A model generated the notes under the pieces. That model ran no database searches, was not told the DNA's origin, and worked only from the letters and a program-made list of their open reading frames with translations. A stretch of DNA of 64,000 bases from Amoebophrya sp. A120 (taxonomy: Eukaryota > Sar > Dinophyceae > Syndiniales > Amoebophryaceae), in NCBI GenBank assembly GCA_905178155.1, contig CAJINV010000017.1:240722-304721 (forward strand), in the 5' to 3' direction. Positions 58,901-64,000 of this stretch are shown here, piece by piece. Position 1 is the stretch's first letter, and every line of letters starts with the position of its first letter. The position numbers were made by a program, and so were the translations under genes.

Positions 58901-61900
58901 TTTTGTCATGCAGCGGCCGCATTTGTACGTGTACGGGAAATTTACAGTGGATACCTATTCTACGCCCGCAGAGTTCGGCCGGCCGCAGGCGGACAAGATT
59001 CTCGAGGGCGCGGAGGACTACACGAAGGCAACGTGTCAATTGGATAGGGAGAACGTCACCGCGGTGCAACTCCACTTGGCGACAGTCGGGCCGCTGACGG
59101 AAAAGGTGTACTTCTCAACACTGTTGGTGCCGCAAGTCACTTTCGTTAAGCCTGCGACAATTTCGGAGAAGGGTGGCGCGGCGCTTTTTGTGTCCGGGAA
59201 GTTTTCCCCGACAGAGATCAATTTATGGAGAGAGAAAAAGACCCGTTTGAGGCCCGTCCAACTTGTGGTCATGGAAAACATGCATTAGTAGAGCCCGTGT
59301 TTGTAGTCATGCAACAGTTCTTGGATGGGGATCATCATGCTGGGTCCTCTTTTGTTGTCAATACAACCGCGAAATTTACTACTACTGTTGGTTCTCACAC
59401 TCGCCGCAGTTGAACGGAGATCCGTATTACAGCTCGGTCTATTTCCAGAACGACACCACCGCGGTGTGCGAGGCGCCGCCCGGCCCGAGCATGCGGGTGA
59501 GGCTGAGGACAGAGACGGGGATATCCTGTGTAAAAACGTCCCCACACCATAGTTGTCATGCAACTCTGCATGCTTAAAATGTTTCTCATGCGGAGCCCCA
59601 TGAGAAGCATTTTCCAATGCGGTTTGGAAATCTATAATGCGCCAATCAGCATGAGATACTAGATCTGTAATGCTGCTTAGCTAGCTCAAACAGCACTACA
59701 CTACGCGTCCAAATTTGTCATGCGAAACAGCCAAAGCTTATGGATTTGTCTAGCGGATTTCCCATCGTGACTCTGGTGTGGGGACACTTTTGCTCAGGAT
59801 AGGGGACTCTGTCCAACACGGTGGACATGTACATCGCGGCCAGTTACACGCCTATTCCTATCCTGAGCAAAAACGTCCCCGCCTCAGACTCAAGTTGGTA
59901 AATCTGCAACACAAATCTCTAAGGTCTAGGAGTTGCGCATGACAAGTTTCCATCTGCAGTGTGGCGCTGGGTAGCAAGGGAAGCTGCATGAGAAACCCAC
60001 TTATTTCTCATCCTGTTCACAGCATTACAAATGTCAAAACACGATTGGAAATAATCCCTGTCATGGAGATGGGCATTACAAATCTTTATGTCATGGCGGA
60101 TTTGCATCACAACTATGGGGTGGGGACGTTTTTACACAGGATAATTCCGATGTACAGTTTGAAACTGAACTACGTCCCGGACCCCCAGGTCAACTACACT
60201 TTCCCGTACCTGGGGCACACGGGCGGCGACGAGCCCATCGCTTTAGTCGGGATGGACTTCTTACCGGAGGAGACTTACCGATTGCAGGTCGGGCAAAGGA
60301 CGGTCCCCTGCGACTACCGGTCGGACGTCTTGCTCACCTGCGTCACGCCCGCGGCGGAGGAATTCAAGCAGTCGAATGAGCGGACCATTTCCGAAAGGAT
60401 CAAGTTCACAAACGACACACCATTCGAGGCGAACAACTACACCATTCAGTACACGCCCTACAACTTAGACCGGATCGGGAACAAGGCACCTTTGGGCGTT
60501 TCCTTCAACGGCGGGTTTGCGTATTACAGTTTGATGAACAACTTTTTGGAGTATTTCGACCGCGTCATCGAGCAGGATGGCGCGACGGTGATGGAATATT
60601 CCGTCCCCGATATCGGAGAAACGTTCATCGGTTTACCCGGCGTTGGTAGGCGAGGGCCGAACGTGGCGAATCTGTCAAACAATTCCGCGTTGATCAATGA
60701 GGAGATTATTTGCGATTTTGGCAGGGATCGCGCTTTCCCCGTGTTCGTCAACGGGAGCTACACGATTTGCCCAACCAGGTACTACGCCGCGGCCGCGTCG
60801 AGGTATTTCCGCGTCTTGGATTTGGCGCACGAGGGATTTCAGCTGACGCCAACTTTTCTGCTCCAAACCGCGCCCGGTTTCGACGTGGTGGATGTCCACC
60901 CTCTGGCAATTCCCACCTACAACACCTCCTTCCGGGTCGCTTTTCGGCAGGGCGCGGGCTCCGCGACGGCTTGCCGATTAGGAGACTTCATCGCGGTTTT
61001 GCGGTCCGGGAATTCGATGGTGCAAACCGGGGATATCTACGTCCGGAAGGACACTTTTGATCCTACCGCGTCCGTCGACGTGTTGATTTGCGAGATTGAA
61101 ACCATGAACGAAGGGACTTTTGGTCTGCAGATCGAATGGGAGGGAACCGGGCAGTACATTGACACGGGCGTCATCATCGAGGTGTACAACCGCGCGATTG
61201 TGAACGAAATCATCCCGGATTACGCGTATCAGGGACTGAACCAAACCGATCTGCTGAGGCCGAAAATCGCAGCGGAAATCGTGAACGCGATACGGGAATC
61301 TTCTCTCGCCGCTCGGGAGGAATTGTTAGCGGATCACTATGTGTTGCAGCTTTACGGGTCCTTCCCCTACAAGTACAACTTCTTCGAGGTGTCCCAGTGC
61401 AGCATTGGCCGGCACTACGTGAAAGGGCTGATTTTGTCCCCGACCAAAGCTCTTTGCTACGTGCCGAGCAGCCTTCTGTTCGAATTGGGCCCGATGGAGG
61501 TGACCTTTTTCGCGAACGGGGTGCACGCGAACGAGAGGAATTTGCACATCAACGAGTTCACGGGGATCGGGCAGTATTTGGATGTTTTAACCGTCGTCCC
61601 GCCCCTGACCGTGACGAAATTGCCTGAGTACAAAACCGCGTGGCCGGGGTCGAGCTTGATTTTTGAGTTGCTCGGGGCCTTTGACAGCAATTTTATCGAC
61701 TTGGTTCTACTCCCAGAAAGGTACTGGAACAGCACGATGGAGTATCACGAGAAAAAAGTGTTACAGTTACACATTTGTTGGAGTTTCTGCATCACAAATT
61801 TTCTCTGTGTGGCAGAGAAAACTTGTAATGCGAAGATCATAAGGGAAAACAGGAAGGAAAAGAGGCTCGGAAGCATTTCCTGCATGAGAAAGGTTGTCTC

Positions 61901-64000
61901 TGTTGCCAGTCTTGCATGACAATGTGTAACTGTAACACTTTTTTCTTGCGATATGGAGGGCTTGATGACGCCGAATTTGGAAAAGGACGTGATTTATCCT
62001 GTGCAAAAGTATCGTATTCGTATAAATGCAAGTCTTGCATCACAAATTTCTTTCTCAAGGTAAATCAGCATTACAAATTTCATTTCTCATGCTGAGAAAA
62101 TTTGTAATGCATTTATACGAGTACGATACTTTTGCAGTTCATATGATTGACATCATTTTCGCGCCCTGCTCGCTCTCCGACGCGGCAACAGGGAGTTTGA
62201 TTGTCGTGCCCCACGACTTGACGACTTTAAGAGAGGCGTTTGATGGCACAAAGGTGAAAAAGCTGACTTGTTTAATTCCCCAGGGGCCAGTCAATTCAGG
62301 CGTCTACTTGCCTCGATTCGCGATTTCGAGACAGATCCTCGCGACAGTCGTTCCTGAGGAGTTTTACGAGACTTTCTTCACGATCAAGATGCCGTCAGAC
62401 GTGAAAAACGTCGTGCCGAGCTACGCGCTGATTGGCGAGGGCTACGACAATCAGTACAAGATTTTGGAGGAGGACTACGAGGGCGAGGAAGTATCCAGTG
62501 CAAAAGTATCGCACTCGTACTAAAAATTGCAGTCTGGCATGACAGATCCGCTTTGCTACTTGAACCTGCATGACAAATTTCATTTTTCTTTCTGGGAAAA
62601 TTTGTCATGCGATTTATACTAAATACGATACTTTTGCAATGCATAGGAAGATTACGAAAACGACTTCGGCTACGCGGACCAGCTCGTCACTGCCTCCGCC
62701 GTGCACGTCGATAACAACGCAAGAACTTTCTCGTCCTTATACGACGAATTATCCGCTAAGGAATCCCAAATCTCCAGCGGTCTCTGCGCGCTCATTCCCG
62801 AGTCAGAAGCCATGTCCACCTCGATCAACAACGAGCAATTCCGGTGGGGAATGGTGTATGATAACGCGGTGTGCACGGGCCCCCGGCCGATCGACTTAAC
62901 CAAAAACGTCTTCCGTTATTCCCCGTCGAAAGACCCATACCGCGATTGGGCGACGTCGAATCTGCGCGTCATCACGATCCGACTGTTCGGGGTGGACACG
63001 ATGACGCCGAAGAGGATCTTGGGTTACAACGCCGACTACACGGTGGAAATGAAGCAGAAAGACACGGATGTAATTTGGTACGACCAGGCGGGCGTCAGCA
63101 AATTGGTTTTCAACGGCAGTAATTTCACGGATGTTGCGACGTTGATCCCAAGTGGGGTGTTCGCCTGTCGCTTTGAAAACTCACTTTTGACAAACGCGAC
63201 CGCTTTGTCCGTTTCCCAAGCGGCTTGCGACATGCCGAAGACCGATTTCTTCCGCGCAAAGGGAAAAATCAAGGTGGATTTAGGGCTGAAGATCGACGAC
63301 GACGCGTTCTACCCAGCGAATGAAGAATCTTTCACGCTGGAAGTGTTGCAGTCGCCGAAAATAACCGCGACAAATCGGTTCATCGTCTACAACACCACGG
63401 CAGACCCGGTACAGCTTATCACAGACGATCAACCCACGATGGACCTGTATGGAAATGCGCACGTGAAGCAAAATCGGTTTTTAACATTGAACCCCTTGAA
63501 ATTGGGCTACAGCTTCATCCTGTACGGGCGGAACTACCCCGCGGCCGAAGATGTTTCTACTGTGCTATGTATCTTCAGGATCGCCGCTGCCGATCCCGTC
63601 AAGGAGTACATCCCGAGCGCGCAGCAACTGTACAAGACGACGGCGGTTTGCTATGCGCAGAAGGTTTGCTACTGTTTGACGCCGAGATTGCACGACAATG
63701 TGATGAAGACGACGACGAAATTGGAGCTGTTTGTGTCGCTCCGGTTTTTGTTTAATTACTACGAACTCACCAATTATCACGACACCAGCGAGTTCCCCGT
63801 GGAAGTGGAGGTATGGCAGACGAATGAGAAAAAAACCACATCTATCAAGTGCAAAAATGTCTGGGTCTGGAAGAATGCATGTTTGTCATGGTTGTCTAGC
63901 ATAACTCTTAAATCTGTCATGCGCGTTACCCAAGAGCTCCATTCTTCTGTGATGCAGAAACGCAGTCTGTCATGCAGAATAGGCAACACCTAGAATCTCA
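40932..64000 (+). CDS. giant exported IPT/TIG-domain protein, 20 exons in view, 3' end missing
   Basis: Exons: 40932-41961, 42104-42254, 42521-46397, 46600-47712, 47871-49986, 50342-51101, 51215-53654, 53941-53964, 54119-55844, 56129-57061, 57329-57407, 57676-57958, 58176-58802, 58959-59223, 59369-59521, 59807-59858, 60149-61742, 61959-61994, 62149-62491, 62651-63842. About 6,264 codons stay in one frame. A basic N-terminus precedes hydrophobic segments near residues 196-216 and 243-256, so it is exported or membrane-anchored; ATG 41535 is another possible start. Then come a LamG-like YTFDEGSGN (~526), a Cys-rich PAN-like part (~829-893) and many IPT/TIG-like Ig folds, e.g. VLGVSPMYST (~1582), NIVPKAGSALGGTRVYLFG (~1823), EVDPPFGRPGTVLKLKFHG (~1999), SFYPKSGAVLDPAI (~4893). 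A surface or matrix role is likely. The C-terminus lies beyond the window. Confidence 0.85.
41962..42098 (+). mobile_element. introner, GTATCGTAC family
   Basis: Left end TATCCTGTGCAGAGTATCG, right end CGATACTTTTGCAATTCATA. Exact duplication GGAGA. Excision joins WLQE to KQSDNFRM. Confidence 0.95.
42255..42515. mobile_element. introner, TGTCTGGGTCTGG family
   Basis: Left end TATGAAATGCAAAAATGTC, right end GACATTTTTGCACTTGATA. Exact duplication GACCC. Excision gives RDVNDPDANSVAA. Confidence 0.95.
46398..46594. mobile_element. introner, GTATCGTAC family (diverged)
   Basis: Begins TATTCTTATTGAGGGCAAAA, with ATATCGCACTCGTA just inside; ends CAAACTTTCTCATCGCATA. The duplication is lost (ATCCG against AAGAC). 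Excision keeps phase and gives DPDDPDAPTLTVF; the exact edge may differ by a few bases. Confidence 0.65.
47713..47865 (-). mobile_element. introner, GTATCGTAC family, reverse
   Basis: Left end TATGATTTGCAAAAGTATCG, right end GATACTTCTGCACTGGATA. Flanks AATTT and AACTT match at 4 of 5. Excision gives YDEEFRCTVPEG. Confidence 0.92.
49987..50336. mobile_element. introner, TGTCTGGGTCTGG family, enlarged
   Basis: Left end TATGGATTGCAAAAATGTC, right end GACATTTTTCCAGTTGATA. Exact duplication GGAGG. Near-copy of the 57062 element but about 88 bp longer; the extra DNA near 50213-50310 includes CCAACCAACCAACC. Confidence 0.95.
51102..51209. mobile_element. introner, CCATCCACATCC family, 108 bp
   Basis: Left end TATGCACAGAAAAAAACCC then ATCCACATCC; right end is the near-perfect complement ending TTTTCTGTGGATA. 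Exact duplication GGACT. The shortest element found and almost one long hairpin. Confidence 0.95.
53655..53935. mobile_element. introner, AAAAACGTCCCC family
   Basis: Left end TATCGCATTTGAAAACGTCC, right end GGACGTTTTTACATAGGATA. Flanks CGCCG and CGCCC match at 4 of 5. The interior is closely similar, end to end, to the element at 59522. Confidence 0.93.
53965..54113 (+). mobile_element. introner, GTATCGTAC family
   Basis: Left end TATCCTGTGCAAAAGTACCG, right end CGATACTTTTGCAGTTCATA. Exact duplication ATGAG. Only 24 coding bases lie between it and the previous introner. Confidence 0.95.
55845..56123. mobile_element. introner, AAAAACGTCCCC family
   Basis: Left end TATCCTGAGTAAAAACGTAC, right end GTACGTTTTTACTCAGGATA, a perfect inverted pair. 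Exact duplication GAACA. The interior resembles the 59859 element. Confidence 0.95.
57062..57323. mobile_element. introner, TGTCTGGGTCTGG family
   Basis: Left end TATCAAATGCAAAGGTGTC, right end GACACATTTGCATTTGATA. Exact duplication TCCCC. Excision joins ALIP to QAFYNIRV. Confidence 0.95.
57408..57670. mobile_element. introner-like element, TCGAAAAATTTGTGATGC family
   Basis: Inverted arms with ATCGAAATCGACAAAATCG continuing to AAAAATTTGTGATGC face each other (about 34 bp, two mismatches). No TA ends and no clear 5-bp duplication. Either possible cut keeps the frame between GGVRI and AHASINADG. Confidence 0.75.
57959..58170. mobile_element. introner, AAAAAAGTGTTAC family
   Basis: Left end TATCCCACGAAAAAAGTG then TTACAGTTACACA; right end CACTTTTTTCTTGCGATA. 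Exact duplication GCACG. Excision gives ASSSTGGSSSSSG. Near twin of the 61743 element. Confidence 0.95.
58803..58953. mobile_element. introner, TTTCCCGTACATGTACA family
   Basis: Left end TATGCAATACAAATTTCCCG then TACATGTACA; right end CGGGAAATTTACAGTGGATA. Exact duplication CCTAT. Excision gives NLYSYSTPAEFG. Confidence 0.95.
59224..59363. mobile_element. introner (diverged)
   Basis: Left end TATGGAGAGAGAAAAAGACCC, right end GGGTCCTCTTTTGTTGTCAATA. Flanks CAATT and CAACC match at 3 of 5. Excision restores FSPTEINCEIYYYCWFSH, a normal IPT core. Confidence 0.75.
59522..59801. mobile_element. introner, AAAAACGTCCCC family
   Basis: Left end TATCCTGTGTAAAAACGTCC, right end GGACACTTTTGCTCAGGATA. 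Exact duplication GGGGA. Excision joins TETG to TLSNTVDM. Confidence 0.95.
59859..60143. mobile_element. introner, AAAAACGTCCCC family
   Basis: Left end TATCCTGAGCAAAAACGTCC, right end GGACGTTTTTACACAGGATA. Exact duplication ATTCC. A 52-nt exon separates it from the previous introner of the same family. Confidence 0.95.
61743..61953. mobile_element. introner, AAAAAAGTGTTAC family
   Basis: Left end TATCACGAGAAAAAAGTG, right end CACTTTTTTCTTGCGATA. Exact duplication TGGAG. Excision gives WNSTMEGLMTPN. Confidence 0.95.
61995..62143 (+). mobile_element. introner, GTATCGTAC family
   Basis: Left end TATCCTGTGCAAAAGTATCG, right end CGATACTTTTGCAGTTCATA. Exact duplication TGATT. Excision gives LEKDVIDIIFAP. 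A 36-nt exon separates it from the previous element. Confidence 0.95.
62492..62645 (+). mobile_element. introner, GTATCGTAC family
   Basis: Left end TATCCAGTGCAAAAGTATCG, right end CGATACTTTTGCAATGCATA. Exact duplication GGAAG. Excision gives EGEEDYENDFGY. Confidence 0.95.
63843..64000. mobile_element. introner, TGTCTGGGTCTGG family, cut by the window edge
   Basis: Left end TATCAAGTGCAAAAATGTC, preceded by ACATC. The right end lies beyond the window, so the duplication cannot be tested. The giant gene should continue after it. Confidence 0.85.

Noticed and set aside
58110-59288. Separate small proteins at the many open frames of 47-63 kb
   Set aside because: Their starts and stops fall inside introners; the coding sequence continues in phase across the elements.

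Overview
The window is nuclear DNA of a protist, most likely a syndinian dinoflagellate of the Amoebophrya type. All recognisable genes lie on the + strand, as in dinoflagellate one-way gene clusters. Coding sequence is cut up by many short mobile introns (introners) with inverted terminal repeats and 5-bp target duplications, a feature published for Amoebophrya. The genus assignment is inference; the introns are read directly from the sequence.

Layout. 1-970: the 3' end of a gene, broken by one introner. About 1.0-6.6 kb: a GC-rich Helitron with zinc-finger, HUH-Rep and Pif1-like helicase parts, frameshifted near 3.24 kb. 7.86-13.68 kb: a 922-residue coiled-coil protein with five exons; its 2.4-kb second intron is packed with repeats. 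14.82-20.44 kb: one 1,398-residue protein joining a multi-pass membrane region to an alpha/beta hydrolase, in eight exons. 21.02-22.51 kb: a secreted DUF285 repeat protein with a 31-bp frameshifting duplication. 24.08-25.93 kb: a DUF674-like protein. 26.82-34.78 kb: a 2,119-residue secreted DUF285 protein with three modules. 36.22-37.99 and 38.56-40.12 kb: two low-complexity or coiled-coil proteins. 40.93 kb to the window edge: a giant gene with 20 exons and about 6,260 codons in view, encoding an exported protein of many IPT/TIG-like domains, not finished at base 64,000.

How the gene models were made. Simple open reading frames end inside the introners. Deleting each element together with one copy of its flanking 5 bp rejoins the frame every time this can be tested: 34 elements in coding sequence. 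The resolved genes come out as whole numbers of codons. Thirty-seven candidate elements were found; 19 have perfect 5-bp duplications and 5 more match at 4 of 5. They fall into at least eight families by terminal sequence, yet nearly all share the same outer form (TA...TA ends, 5-bp duplication) and an internal word GCATNACAAA. This family-independent architecture, and splicing without GT-AG, is the most interesting system in the window.

The secreted DUF285 proteins, the membrane hydrolase and the giant IPT protein suggest a cell-surface or secreted theme in part of the cluster. No tRNA, rRNA, CRISPR array or bacterial operon signal was recognised.
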